A stretch of 41,040 nt of DNA from Saccoglossus kowalevskii. Lineage: Eukaryota > Hemichordata > Enteropneusta > Harrimaniidae. The DNA is taken from positions 61,571 to 102,610 of the forward strand of contig NW_003117443.1 of NCBI RefSeq assembly GCF_000003605.2. Direction: 5' to 3'. Below, piece by piece: positions 1 to 13,000 of the stretch. Position 1 is the stretch's first letter; the number at the start of each line of letters is the position of its first letter. The notes below the pieces were generated by a model. The model was not told the origin of the DNA. It worked only from the letters and a program-made list of their open reading frames with translations, and did no database searches. Position numbers and translations under genes: made by a program.

Positions 1-344
1 TGCGAGTCGACAGTTCCGGTAATTATTATTATAAGTACTGGCGGCCGCGATCCCAAATAAACCGGACAATTCACGCGCACAGTATTCTCCACGTATGCGT
101 AAATATACAGACTTCGTAAAACAACGTTAATTGTACTACGAGAATGCATGTAAAATACGTACGTATACGCTGCGTGCCACCCAAGGCGGGCATGTGTGAA
201 AGAAACCATAAAAATACGTAGCGCATATGTACGTATATTCCACGATTTGTATACGTAATCATATCTGCGTATACTAAACGTATACCGTGAATATACACAA
301 AATGTATATCTGCGTATACAATAGTACATCAACGATTTTGCCCA
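1..344. other. TATACG-rich sequence, no gene
   Basis: Many short gtatacg, tacgta and tatctgcgtata words between about 84 and 325 (the last occurs at 264-275 and 307-318). A 75-codon minus frame across it is probably a by-product. Confidence 0.5.
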
Positions 345-1420
345 GTGCTAGTAATGTTTTTTTCTGAGTAAAATGGGTATTTTTAGATGAAGCATTGGAT
401 GGATACATCTGAACACTTTAATCAGTTTTTGTTTAGTCTATTTTTTGTGGTCAATGTTTTATAGTGAAGGTTTATTTTGGAAGATGACATAAATTCAATT
501 TAGCATTGCATTGAATTCCTTAATTTGGATTCCAAAATTGTTTGATATAACATGTTCAATTCATCATATGGCTACACAAAATACGAACGATATAACAATG
601 GCTTTTCTGATGCAATATCGCTATAATTAATACACTGACTGGATAGTTTCCAAAAGAGAAACATTGAAACTTGTGCGTTTAGGAAAAAAAAGTCATCGCT
701 CCTCTATGTATAAATCCGTAAATGTAATTTCCGTATAAAAAGTGAGCACGGATAAATTCGTATCTATTGACTGACTATGGATCACAAATTCTAAGTTATA
801 TTTATTGTAATGATTATTTTATGGCACGGTACATATATAGATTGACTGGACTTAGTGATGAAAGCTGTTTATGCAGGACAATGGCGATTATGCGTAATTA
901 TGGTACAACAGTTGTTCAGTCTGGAATTCCTGATCAATGCAGTGTATTACCTAGCGACTGTGTTAATAATCCTGTTTGGGTTGGGTGGTCATTTTGAAAT
1001 AGCGGTTATATTATTGTGGTTATTTTGTTTTTTCTGCAAGGTAAACGGCATCAGTAAATCATCATCCGCAATGTGAGGAGTAAAAACATGTTGAGCAATA
1101 GGGAATTTTTAAAATATTCGTTTATAATAAGCAATGTATTGTTAATAGGTTGTTAATGTTGGGTATATGTAGCGACACACCAAAATAATATTGCCTTTCA
1201 ATGGAAACTCTTCCCGACATGCAGTACATGTAGTACAGCAGTCCAATATTAGAAAATGTATTTACACCCAGAATACATTATTCTATATTAATCTCATTTA
1301 TGTTATTCATATTCACTCTCGAAATAAAGTAGTCGACTCAAGCTATTGCTAGGATATATGCAAAACATTTTGCTAAACATTCTATCTACACGTACAATTG
1401 ATTGAAGTGTTGTATATGCT
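345..1420. repeat. Intron-1 module, copy 1
   Basis: Matches 17790-18990, 28796-30070 and 30780-32230 in long blocks (for example gagtaaaatgggtattttta and tataaatccgtaaatgta). It is the intron 1 of the duplicated gene family rather than a separate element, since it sits just downstream of an exon 1 in three of four places. Plus-strand ORFs at 767-1076 fall inside it and are not conserved as proteins. Confidence 0.75.
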
Positions 1421-1423
1421 TAC

Positions 1424-1534
1424 CTTACTTGACTTGTATAGAGTGCGGAAGAACCTTATTGATGAGCGTTCACTCGACAAATAGTACGAGACTAATGCAC
1501 ATACACATAATAACGTGATAAACGTATTCTTCAT
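1424..1534 (-). CDS. Intact orphan exon 1 of another family member (partial gene)
   Basis: Thirty-seven codons, MKNTFITLLCVCALVSYYLS followed by SERSSIRFFRTLYKSSK, ending at AAG|GTAAGC in phase 0, exactly like the exon at 30075-30191. The upstream block with its TATA-like box is also conserved. The downstream 350-1420 sequence matches intron 1 of the other copies. Exon 2 would be expected within or just beyond the left window edge. Nothing homologous to it is seen at 1-350, so this gene is either cut by the window or truncated. Confidence 0.6.
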
Positions 1535-1559
1535 TTTAGTTTTTGGATAATAGCAGTTC

Positions 1560-1700
1560 CAGATAAATATACTAGTCGAGGTTGCACGTAATCAAATTTG
1601 TGGCATACCGTTTACATGTCTATACGCGTACAGGGTACTATTCTATTATAAATAGGGGTTGCGAGCCTCACTTATATGAGGGTGACACAATGCAATATTA
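1560..1700 (-). promoter_or_regulatory. Conserved upstream block of leftmost exon 1, TATA-like box at 1644-1654
   Basis: On the minus strand CAACCCCTA is followed by TATTTATAATA, about 110 bp before the ATG at 1534. The block aligns with 30210-30370 upstream of the intact gene, including shared actagt-gttgcacg and ggggttg words. Conservation outside the exons in two copies suggests a core promoter, or simply recent duplication. Confidence 0.45.
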
Positions 1701-1825
1701 CATTTCAATCGTTCGGGAGAGTTCTGTTGATAAGGCAAGTGCATCGTTGTTTTTGTTAATATTGGTAATTGTCTGTCTATCAACAATTGCAATTTCCATC
1801 TTCCTTGATTGCTTTGATCTGTGAC

Positions 1826-2170
1826 CCCGGTCAGATTTGTTCATTTCATGACGATATCTTCAATTATCTATTTTTGGCGATTATTTGAAATTTTGGGTAA
1901 AAAATGCTATTTTTGAATTATTCTTGAAAACTACTTGCTTAATTGTTTCGATACTTGGTATTAAGATATCTTGAGTGAACGTCTGTTAAATTTGTGTATT
2001 TCGTGACGATATCTGCAATTCTCCTTTCAATTTTATCAAATATTTGTTTTTGATCAACAATTTTATTGTTGACTTCTTAAAAACCGCTGATCCAATTGCT
2101 TTGATACTTGAAATATATGTATGTTAGATGGACCTCTATTAGATTAGTTTCTTCTGTGCATTAGGGAAAC
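1826..2170. repeat. Diverged tandem repeat, about 150-bp unit, 2-plus copies
   Basis: Successive units share tttgt-catttc-tgacgatatct-caatt and aattg-ttt-gatacttg followed by a gtgaac/ggacct boundary. A third partial unit starts near 2140. Noncoding. Confidence 0.6.
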
Positions 2171-2175
2171 ACTCT

Positions 2176-2880
2176 GAAACAGTGAAGCTATTTTGACCGT
2201 CAGGTCACTTGTATTTGAAATTAGTGTATTTGAATTGTATTTTTAGTATCCTGAATATCAGACATTAAGAATTATTTATTTTTTTCAGTCACTAATATTT
2301 TGGTAATACAATACTGCTGCGGTCACTCATTATTGATAGATTCTGTGATTCATTTCAAAATAATATTCTGTACATATACACTGACAGTATGTTCTAGATT
2401 CCAAAAATAGTCGGGCTCGCCACGGTCACCCAAGATTGTGATGGACTATAAGCACCAGTTTATTTTATAAACATTAAATGCGTATATTAAATATATTACG
2501 CGTTATACTCAGTGTATACCCAGTTATCTAATGCCTAGATACTCAGAAATATCACATAATAAACTTAACCTGAAAATGCAAATATGAGATGGAATATACG
2601 GCTACAAACATTTATGATGCATAGTTTATTGTGAGTTTAAAAACAGTACAGTATATCTAATAGTTCATGAAATCCTGCCGCCAGTGTTCGTATACATGCA
2701 TACAATGTCAAAACACATACTTATGTGTAATGCTTGATAAATGATTTCTAAATCTGACAATTAAAATTATTTTGTATAATCACATGCATTCATTTCATTT
2801 TAGTCAGCAACACATCTTGAGTCAAAAGATATCACAAATTTGAAGTGTCGAGGCATTTCTAATTAAAATAACTTGGAATT
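2176..2880. other. No gene recognised
   Basis: AT-rich sequence with no ORF, repeat or RNA gene that I can support. Confidence 0.4.
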
Positions 2881-2897
2881 CGTTCTTCATCAATACT

Positions 2898-2999
2898 GTC
2901 GCGCCGCGCACTGTTCGATATTGGGACTCATAGCGACGTATACAACGCTTGTAAAATACATTGTTTATTTACATGAAATACGAACACGCGCTGCGCGAC
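2898..2999. mobile_element. Short CG-rich terminal-inverted-repeat element (MITE-like)
   Basis: The left end gtcgcgccgcgcactgttcg (2898-2917) pairs with the right end at 2981-2999, whose complement reads gtcgcgcagcgcgtgttcg. A related copy lies at about 6967-7070 (shared tgtatacaacg-gtgtaaaata and attg-ttgtttacatga). A small plus-strand ORF across it is incidental. Confidence 0.55.
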
Positions 3000-3061
3000 G
3001 ACCACCGCGCTTTAAAGAAAATATGATCACCATCTTCAGGAAAAAAATAATCAACACCTAG

Positions 3062-4660
3062 TTGAAATAAAACAATAGTCTTTAATAGCAGGCATTGTGT
3101 GTTATTTCACTTTGCTTTCCAGGTATTCGGTCTCATTTCGGAGTGAATAATAATAATAATTATGAGTAATATTTCCCACACCTATTTGGATGTCAGAATT
3201 ACTATTCCCCATATATTTTGTTGTGCTAACTTGTTGATACATATAGATGTTAACATTCCACATGACCAGGTTTTGTCAAGCAGTTTTCTGAAGTTCCTGA
3301 AGTGACCAGATTTCAATACTTGCATTCGTATAAAAGTATGATAACGTAAGTAGGTAGGTATAACGTTCTTTGTTCGTAGAAAAACGCCCACTTATAAATG
3401 AATGTATGATACTTTTTGCTACCTCAGTTGCATGGTTGTTCTTTTATATAGCTCCTCTATCAAGGAGTATCACTGGGTGGATCGTTTAACTATTTTCTTT
3501 AATAAGAGTTATATTTAGTTGAGGCATTTGTTATAAGATAATATTGGTTGTGTTCTATGAACTGTTTGATAATGTTGTATTTTGTTTTTATAGCAGAGCA
3601 ACCAGCATTCCCGGCAATTTACATAATGTTTGTAGTGTTTCCTGCTAGCGTTGGCAGTACCTAAATAGACGCCATTAGTTGGTCTTTGAGTGAACCATCC
3701 TGATTTTGTTCATCTATGACTGTACTGATAAGGTCCGTGCACTGCCATTCAGAGGGAGGTACTCCAGCTGCCGTATAAGCCTAATACTGAAATATCATAA
3801 CTATTAATTGTCTCGAAAATCAAAATACGGATAACATAATATCGAATCAATATTCAATAGTATCACAAATAATACACGAAATTTTTGTTATGAAGTAATA
3901 AACACAACTTTTAATGATTCTCAAATGAAATAGTAGATCTTTAACCACTGTATGTGTCTACAAATGTGATTAGCAAACTCTGGCAAGTCTCTAAGACATG
4001 ACAATGCAGTCACGACCATAGCAGCTAAATATATACATGGTTTGTCGAAAAAGCTAAAAATATTGATATTTAGGTGAAATCAATATTGTAAAGTAGGATT
4101 TATAATAATAATGTTGAACATTTTAACTTGCAAGATTGTCATTAACTAATCACCTGTAAAATGACAATGTATTGAGTTATTTAGACAAATCCCAATATAA
4201 TAACACGGCCAATTATGATCTGCTATTTGATGGAGCATTTTGCGATAATATCGGAAAACAAATATACTGCAAAGCAATGAACACACGCGATAGATAACAT
4301 TACTAGGTGATGAGCATGTAAAATAAATCATATTGATATGAAAGAAATTAACCCGAGAAAGTTCAAAGTTCAAAAAGTCTGATGAAAACAATTTAAGACA
4401 AACAAAGACAAAACCAATGTTTAGCCAAGAGGAAAGCCTCCGAGCACTTGACACATTTATGATAAAATAAAATAAAATACTCGTTTTCACACAGCACATA
4501 GTTAACAATGATTACATATTGCCCTCTTAGAATAAACTTGTCTCCAAGAAAAAAAGACGAGCTTCAGTTGCCTCTGTGCCAAGCTTCGTAAGTCCCGTTG
4601 GTTGAGCTAGAAAGGTTTAAATATGATAGAGTACCAGTATTCAAGTGTAAAGACAATGAA
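3062..4660. other. No gene recognised
   Basis: The longest open frame (minus 4146-4508, 120 codons) has no recognisable motif and sits in AT-rich sequence; I treat it as chance. Nothing else supported. Confidence 0.4.
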
Positions 4661-4733
4661 GATTTGTATATATATATCTTTATTCAGTACTATAGGCCAT
4701 GGGCCTTACATGTACAATATTAAATATTCTTGA

Positions 4734-4862
<129 letters not shown>

Positions 4863-5148
4863 CCCTCTCATCACAGTCATTCCATACGTTTTCGGCGTTT
4901 CTGTAATGAAAAGAAAATAAACTTGCCTAGATTTACTAATGTAGTTGAATAACTTGAATTAATTAACGAGATAAATTTATATTCTGTTGCTGGAGAAAAA
5001 TAAAAGTGTGGAATAAATTTAGCCTAAGATTGGCATATTGTGGGCAAATTAGAAGCATGTGATATTCATCTTCAATTTGATTACAACAAAATGGACAAAA
5101 CCTCAGTTCCAGTGGAACCCCCGTCCCTCTCCAGTCTCAATATTTAGG

Positions 5149-6031
5149 TCATGTGTAGAACTCTAAAACAAGACAGTGCCTTCTATAAGTAACATTTGAA
5201 ATACATTCTAAATACTTTTCACAAGTCATATTACATTTAAATTTACAGTATGTACGCATTTTGGGATACCCTGCGACCCAAGTAAACCATTCTTGCACAG
5301 AAATATCAAAACTTCGTTGTTTAAATTCATATAGAAAGAGGTCATAGTTAGCCACCTGTTGTTTTACCCATACTTCACCAAAACCATATTTATTTAACAA
5401 GTTTTTGACGTACAGTGCCCAGCAATTTAACCCCTGGTTTGCCCGAGTATACTGGTATTGATAACAATCTCTAACAGTTTCTGGGGAGTCTACTTTTATA
5501 CATTTCAACCAAAAACGAATTATTACTATGTTAATAAATGTATGCATTTGGTGTCTACCCAGCTCACCCCTGACAGCACAATTTGTGGCTTTCAAATTTA
5601 CCCCCAGAATAAATTTACAAAATTTACGGTGAATTTTTTCAATATCATTACATTTATGGACTCCCCAAATTGCGCTGCCAAACAAGAGAACTAGGAGTAT
5701 TTTACAAGGAAAAACTTTAAATGCAATACTTGGTTGTAATCCCCCAAATTTATACAGCATACTTTGTAGGGAATATAAAGCTTTCCTTGCCTGATCTGCA
5801 ATATGTTTTTGTGTTTGGTACCAGATACCCGAACTACAGAAAATTACACCGAGATAATCTTGAGACAACTTCCATTTCTCAACTTCTTTTAATCTCTCTC
5901 CCTTCCGAAATACAATAATTTTAGATTTATTCATATTTACATTCAATCTCCATCTGCTACAATAATCAGCCAATCTATCCAACAAACGCCGTAATAGTAG
6001 AACTGCTAAAAAGCGCGAGATCGTCTGCATA
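5149..6031 (-). pseudogene. LINE reverse transcriptase, catalytic YADD, thumb and C-terminal part
   Basis: TATGCAGACGAT at 6020-6031 encodes YADD. A frame change soon after leads into the 293-codon frame with LLDRLADYCSRWRLNVNMNK, SKIIVFRKG, KLSQDYLGVIF and GSAIWGVHKC...IEKIHRKFCKFILGV, all common in LINE thumb and connection regions. Beyond 5149 the coding sequence continues in other frames to a CPFC.CN.IEDE.H.LL.CP zinc-knuckle-like end near 5030. Many of the plus-strand frames here are shadows. Confidence 0.85.
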
Positions 6032-6124
6032 AAGTAAATACATTAGTTTCAAAGTATTGGAATATACAACAGTCTCAACTCTTTGTGAAAGTGCATTTTC
6101 AATATCGTTAACATAAAAAATGAA

Positions 6125-6664
6125 TTATAGTGATGATACAACTGACCCTTGTTGCAAACCTACGTTTATTTTGAAAAATTCGGTGACCCCAATTGGTGTT
6201 TTGACAGCAGCTTGAACATGTGTACACATTGAAAATAAGAGAGATAAGAGTTTTCCTTTTATCCCAGCCTTGGCTAATTTATAGCACAGGGAATAATGAT
6301 GAACACGGTCAAAAGTTTTTTCGTAGTCTATAAATGCACAGTATAAACGGATTTTTAAATGAAATACATATTTTTCAATAAGTGTAGACAGAATAAATAC
6401 ATTATCCATGGTACTCCTTCCCTTCCGAAAGCCACTCTGTACTTCAACTATTTTACAATAATTATCAATCCATGCCGAAAGTCTATCTGCCAAACTACTT
6501 GTGTACAATTTACTAATAGTATTTAATAACATAATACTACTATAATTCCCCGGTTCACCTTTAGACCCTTTCTTATAAACTGGAATTATTAATCCTAAAG
6601 CCCATTCCATGGGAAATAAACGCCTGTCCAAAACACTATTGAATAAAATATATGTAATTTCCAA
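6125..6664 (-). pseudogene. LINE reverse transcriptase, N-terminal fingers and palm
   Basis: Carries IIPVYKKGSKGEPGNYSSI, a typical LINE RT 'KKG....NYR.I' block, then QSGFRKGRSTMDNVF, CAFIDYEKTFDRVHH (palm motif A, FIDYEKTFD) and NVGLQQGSVVSSL (motif B-like QQG). A stop follows at once, before the YADD motif, which lies downstream in another frame at 6020-6031. It would have copied element RNA at the target site; it is not functional here. Confidence 0.88.
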
Positions 6665-6966
6665 AATTCTGCCGGTATTCCATCCTGACCAGACGTTTTA
6701 TTATTTGTTCAATTTTGTTAAATTTTTTCTTATTTCTGCCATAGATATATGACCGTTTAAATCACTACAGTCCAAGTAAATATCATCCAAATGAAAATTT
6801 GTAGAAGCACGTAAAGTGTTGGAGATATAAGAAGAGGCCCATTGTAGTTTAAAGCTTGAAGCTGTTAAGCAAAACATTTCAGAATGTTGTATATTTAGCT
6901 GTAGATAGTGATGACGAGAAACTGATTTTGAAAACAGAGATGCGAGGTCAGTTTTTTATTGAAGGA

Positions 6967-7070
6967 TGGTGGTCTTTGCACTGCGTCCTGTTCAATATAT
7001 GACTTATAACGATGTATACAACGTGTGTAAAATATATTGATTGTTTACATGAATTGTGCTTGCGACGACT
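6967..7070. mobile_element. Second, more decayed copy of the CG-rich short element
   Basis: Aligns with 2898-2999 in its core (gatgtatacaacgtgtgtaaaatatattg) and ends in tgcgacgac like the other copy. The inverted repeats are weaker here. Confidence 0.5.
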
Positions 7071-7099
7071 CAGGACCTTATAGTTTTAGTAAGATGCTT

Positions 7100-10000
7100 C
7101 CTCCGTTGGTAGGTAAGAAGTGACGGGAGAATATGAAAGTTATTTTGTATCATGATAATAAGCCTTGCACAGCAAACCCTGAATTTGGGAAGCAAAGCAA
7201 AGAAGTGTTGTTCTTTAAAATCGGTTCATTAGGCGTCACAGTTGGCGGATATTAGATTGAGACGAGAAATGTTACTGTGTCTAAGAGTTTTAGTATTTGT
7301 TGTTTTCTTTTCAAGCAGTGCTAATTTCAGTCATGTATTTTTATCTAGTCTGTGCCCTGTACCCTGTGTCTGTTCGTTGCCGCATGGTTATGGGTTTGTA
7401 TGTATGTCGGCCTTATGTAAAATGGTGAGCAAGCAAGGTGGATGCAAAACATTTCATTACTTACAGCATCTAGTATAGGCAGAATGTTTTCCGGCCAATA
7501 CATGTCACGTTAGTTATTTTGATTAGTTGCATACTTGTGTCATGATTTATATTTCCGCTTGTTGGTAGTTGCCATGACATTCACTGATAAAGGCTGGCTG
7601 ATTCATCAACACGTTCTCATGAGCTTGTTATTATTCAGCATGTTGGGGGGTATTCGGCCAGGATCTGGAACTATGGATGGATATGAATGTCAACTGTAGA
7701 ATGTTATTGCAATACCGTTGGCGCCTACAAATATAAGCTGACATTGACAGTAGAATAGCAGTCTTCCTAATATAGTAACGATTAATCAATTGTGTTATGG
7801 CATGTTAAAAACTGTATGTGATTGGCTGTTTGATTGAAGGCTACGCTTTATAGTCTTTATACTCCCTTGTAATTGGCTAAGTGTTGAGAAGGGAATAAAG
7901 CTGATTTGAAGCTGTTTTGGCAAACGGGCCATGGGGCAGTCGGAGAATTGAAGGTGACACGAATTCAGCTTATGTGTGTTTATGTTAGTCCAAGGTGGAG
8001 AATATCTGACTCCTGGGTACCTAAGTGAAGGGTTTAAAGACATCAAAATTAACCCATCACACTTGTCAGACTGTACTGGAAACACTGGATACAGTCCCTT
8101 AAGGCCCCCTATCCCTAACTGAAACCATAATCCTTACACACAAGTTCCCAATGTAATTATATATGTCCCTCCAGTCAACTATACATGTTTGAAGAGGAAC
8201 ATATAAAAATACAAAGGGAAAGAGAATTGGGGGGCGGCAAGGCAAAGACTGGGGTTATGGATAGAACGCTTACCCCAACGTCCGTCCTTATCATGTGCTT
8301 TTATGTTGTGCTTTCGTCTGTACGTACATTAATGAATATACGTATGTAGAACGTAGCCCGGCATGATTTCACGTTGTAATAAAATATTCACTGTTGTTCG
8401 GACTTTTGTGCATCCCAGATAGAAGGTGAAAAACACAGTTTGAAAAATATTCTGAATTTGCTTTACCAATTACAAAGTTTGTCCTGAAAAAAATCATGTG
8501 TTACCGGTGTCTGTGATTCTATGACTCTGTGACTAAAATTTGTTCAACTGATAACTCAAGATTTACAATTTCAATTCGAACGAAAGTTGGCACACAGCTG
8601 ATATATGATGAGTAGATGTGCTTATTATATTTTGGTGCAATTCCATGCATATTAATCAGCTAATTATTGCAGTAATTAATTTATAACTTAGTGGTCTTTT
8701 CATAAACGCAAGTTCAATTTCACTTTGTGCGTCATATTCATCAATAGACAAAATCGAAGGCAGAATCCCGTACAACTTTCTGCATATCTTGATTCGCAAA
8801 TGTGCTGGTTACATGTTAACATTGCTTTCGTTTTGCCTGCGATGCTTGATATCCAAAAACAGTGATAAAACGGAAGTCTTCTGAGGAGCGGGCCTGCAAA
8901 GTAATAAATCCTGATTTGCTGCACTGCGGTTAATTGCGGTTTTTACTTCTCCATCGCAGGTGACACTAATTACCAAGAAAAAAGAAGTGAAATTAAGTCG
9001 CTGTTGGAAAAAACATTAATAAATTGAAGCAAAAATTATTCAACTGCAGATTAGGCGGCCGACGAAAAAACGAACCCTGACCTCTTGAAATACCTCATTA
9101 ACAAGGAACGCCACTTAAGGGATGTAACGCATGTTGTGACAAAGAGGGCGGCACAATGTGCATGTTTTTGCGCGATTTTCAAAAACACCATCTCGTTGGC
9201 GATAATTGTCAATGAATCGTTTTTATTAATAAAACATTATAAATTTGTGTATTTTTAAACCAAAATGTCCGGTGGTGATCGTAGCGTTATGCATAAGGTA
9301 TAGATAGATCAATGAAAAATCGCTGACTTGAGTTTTGAAATGCCGTTGTAGAAAAAAATTTCATTATTGATTTATTAATTTCTAACTCATATTTCGATAA
9401 CCGCAATCTGGCAGACTTTACAAATTTAACTAAAAAGGTTCTTCCCCACGTCATATGAACTGACAGTACTTGTTGTACACAAAATAATGATGAACCAGTT
9501 ATCTCAATGTATAACAATATATGTGTTGCTGTTCTATTTCAAACTTTATTTGACACGATGCACACATAAAATACAATGAAGTGATATAAAAATGATAAAA
9601 AATATCTCTTCTTTATTGTAGTTACTGTATCACAATGTTTGTTGGAGAAATGATTGGTATGGCGTCTGGGGAGAACACTGATGTATTTGAGTTAATAAAA
9701 ATACAGGGCACAAATGTAGTTAGGTTTGTTAAAATCTGAGCAAAGCCGGTGGAATCATAGGTGCTCGTTAGACATGGGATCGCCGGTTTTCTGCCAAAAT
9801 ATAAGAAAATCATTACTATTTACAAATTGCTTGTAATAAGAGAACCAGTGAGATATTTAAGAGCCACTTTATTCATTATGAATGAAAATCTATATTTTAC
9901 CACTATTTACAGATCGGGAGTGTACTGCAGGTCGGAGACTTCACTGTTAATATCCCAACATTGCTCTCGGGAAAACGTCAAAAGCTAACACTTGCGTGAC

Positions 10001-13000
10001 AACTGCTGCGATAAAAACAACCAGGTTGTGTCACAAATATCACAAAATTGTAGATGTAGCCTAAATCTCTGGTAAAATTAACTTGAAATGAATAAATTTT
10101 ACGTTTTTCCTTAACAAAATGACGAGAGTACCGGTATCTCTATACAAGCAGCTGTTTTTACAGTGATAGCGCCCTCACATGTTTAATATTTGTTGCTCGT
10201 TATCTTTCAGATTTTGTCTCTGTTACAATTGACTTTCACAGTGCCTTTGTTTACAAGTATAGTGTCCTCACATGTTTCTCAAAATGCCCATATCAAAATC
10301 TAGTGTTTCCATATATGTTATAGTACATCTTGATCAATTTTATTGGTATTTGGTAAAAGTATGGATCGACCTACATACAATTACATTCACTTATTATGCA
10401 AAGCTTATACCTTTATAATACCCACCACACGGGGGTTATTTACAGTTTAACTTTGATTTCTAGATTTTATTTTCCTTCTTTTCATCTGTTTTCTTCTGTC
10501 TGCTTACTGGAGCCTTCATCCCGTGTATATTTATTACACTATATACCAGCCGATACCCTGTTCCTGGGATCCCTGTGTTTAGTGTATAAAACTGGTCGAC
10601 TGCAATTCAGAACTGCTCAATGTCACGGTGGGCGGTTTTCGCTTGTTGCTTGTTTCGCATTAGTGCAATGTGCTGAATTATTTGCATTTTTTTAAAAAGA
10701 TGTTGAATGGTCCGGAGGAAAAAGGAGAATGCCATATATCATACACATTCATTGTTTGCGTAATGAATAAACGCGAATGATACCGTCTTTGCAAATACCT
10801 GACTATAGGTGATATATTTGGTTCAGTCAATGTTCAGTAGTTGAAGAGATAAAATATACAAGTTTGGATATTATTCCACACTTTCTGAGACTACAGACTG
10901 AGATTACAGTTTCGGCCATGGATACATACTATGGACATTAGTGTAAGTATCATATTATTTGATAAGAGCCAATTAAAAGAATAACCCTGCATTCTTCGAC
11001 TTTTCGCCCTGGAGTGAATGAGCAACTAGCAGGGGGGAGTTTACCTCTAACGTTTGAGTTACTCGGTAAGGATGAACTCCCAGGAAGTTAGATTTCCTCA
11101 ACAATCCACTGTGTTTTGATGACGTTAAAGTAAAACTGGACTACGTAATATTATTCCTTGAAAATGAAATTCAAAATTGCTGCCCTGAAACAGTTTGCTT
11201 TTTGATCATGCTGAAATGAATCATTGTGCAAATATCGAATAACCCAATTAGGAATAGACATGTTGCTAAGAAAGATTTGCGTTTCTGCCGTACAGTATAT
11301 GCTGTCACGCAAGTCAATTGGTTATACCAGTATATTAAAGAATTAAATATGGTACTATGCATCTAGTTTGTATGCGACCTCTGGATGAACTGTTTATCAG
11401 TGTCACATTCCAGGAAATTCTGGCGAATGCTGAGGATTAGGTTACTAAGCAACGCAGCACAGCGACAAACATGTTCGGTTGGTGCCATGTGTGAAACAGG
11501 CCTTCGATTCTGTACTGAGTAAACTTTATATTAGACAGTCTTTGAGTTTAATTTACATTCTACCACTTTTGATTCAACTTTAACCATATGAACTGTCAAC
11601 TACTACTGTGAGTGTCTATCACAAAATGATGACAAGTTCTCAAGTGCAGTCTCCAATAAAGTAGTTAAAACTGCCCATCGTCTGTAAACGGAAACACATG
11701 AAAAACTATGTGTTTATCGTTGCATTACCAATGACATTGACCAACAGCTGTTAAACTAAGAATTTAGTCAGTCATCAGTAAAACCTTCAGCAGCCACTAG
11801 CTCGAGTTGTGCTGTTACATACAGTCAACGTTGGTTGAAAAGACCACAGAATGCAGAGGTTGCAAATGACTCTGTATCCAATGATTAAACCTACCCTATG
11901 GAGACAACCTGTTCCTGATCTTTGCCAGTACCTTTGTGTCTCTGTTTGCTTACATGCTGTGTGCTACAACATTGGACTCCCGATATGAATTTGCTACATT
12001 AACTTTACTCAACTATGCACAGCATCTCAATTGTTTTGGAGATGTCCGATGTTTACACCATGAGCTTGATTTTCATCACATGATCATCACTGAAGTTTGA
12101 CAGTGACTTTTTATTACCACCCACGCAAGACTTCAGCTTGATACTATTTTCCTTCCACCCACTAAGTTTTAATATTCATATGACCTTTGCCCGTTAACCT
12201 ATACATTCGACCGTGTACGTCGCTCATGTCACCATGACAAACAATTGAATAATATAATACACCATTAATGAGATTAATTAATTTATAGCGGTGAAATCCA
12301 CATTGTTAATGTTTGCAAAACACAATGAATTACGACGAAGCATTGCGGCATTCCTGGCGTTGGTAAAGAGATCGACTACGTCATCCCATTTATGTCTGGT
12401 TTGAGAAAAAAATGACCATCGTCGAATCGCAGTTTCGAGAGTTTGATATAAACTATAGTTCTGAGTGAATGAACCTTAGTTTAAACTGCAATCTCGAACT
12501 AGGGTTACAAACGATATTATCACTCATACAAGCAAAATGATATGGCGTTTAAACCAAGGTTGGCGCATCGCAAACATAATGGAGCTTTGGGTTCTTAATT
12601 TTTCCTAGGTATTTACATGAGCGTAACCCTGTTTATTGGCCGAGTAAAAGAGTTTATGGTTAAGTTAACATGTATATTATCACTGTCTCCAGTGAGTGAA
12701 TCGTCGCCTCTCTAAAAATGTGTTCAATTCAGGGTGTCAAAATGTTAAGAGCCGTATCGAGTTGAAGAGCAATATAATATTTGTAACACATCAAGCAACA
12801 TAACATATTAACTTGAAACACCCATAATATTCAATACTTTCACCATCTCATTTGCGAGTTCTTACGCAATTCAAAATCACACAAAATATCAATTTGTAAA
12901 ATATCACACTAATAAACTGGCCACGAGAATAACAATTCTATAAAATTACAAGCATAGTAATAAATAAAAACCCTTAACTAACTAGCATGTGTGGGGATGT

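Noticed and set aside
767-1076. Two overlapping plus-strand frames as small genes
   Set aside because: They lie in the duplicated intron-1 module and are not conserved as open frames in its other copies.
4146-4508. 120-codon minus-strand frame
   Set aside because: No motif, no splice partners, AT-rich composition like flanking noncoding DNA.
5458-5918. Plus-strand frames of 78 and 65 codons
   Set aside because: Antisense shadows of the LINE reverse transcriptase.
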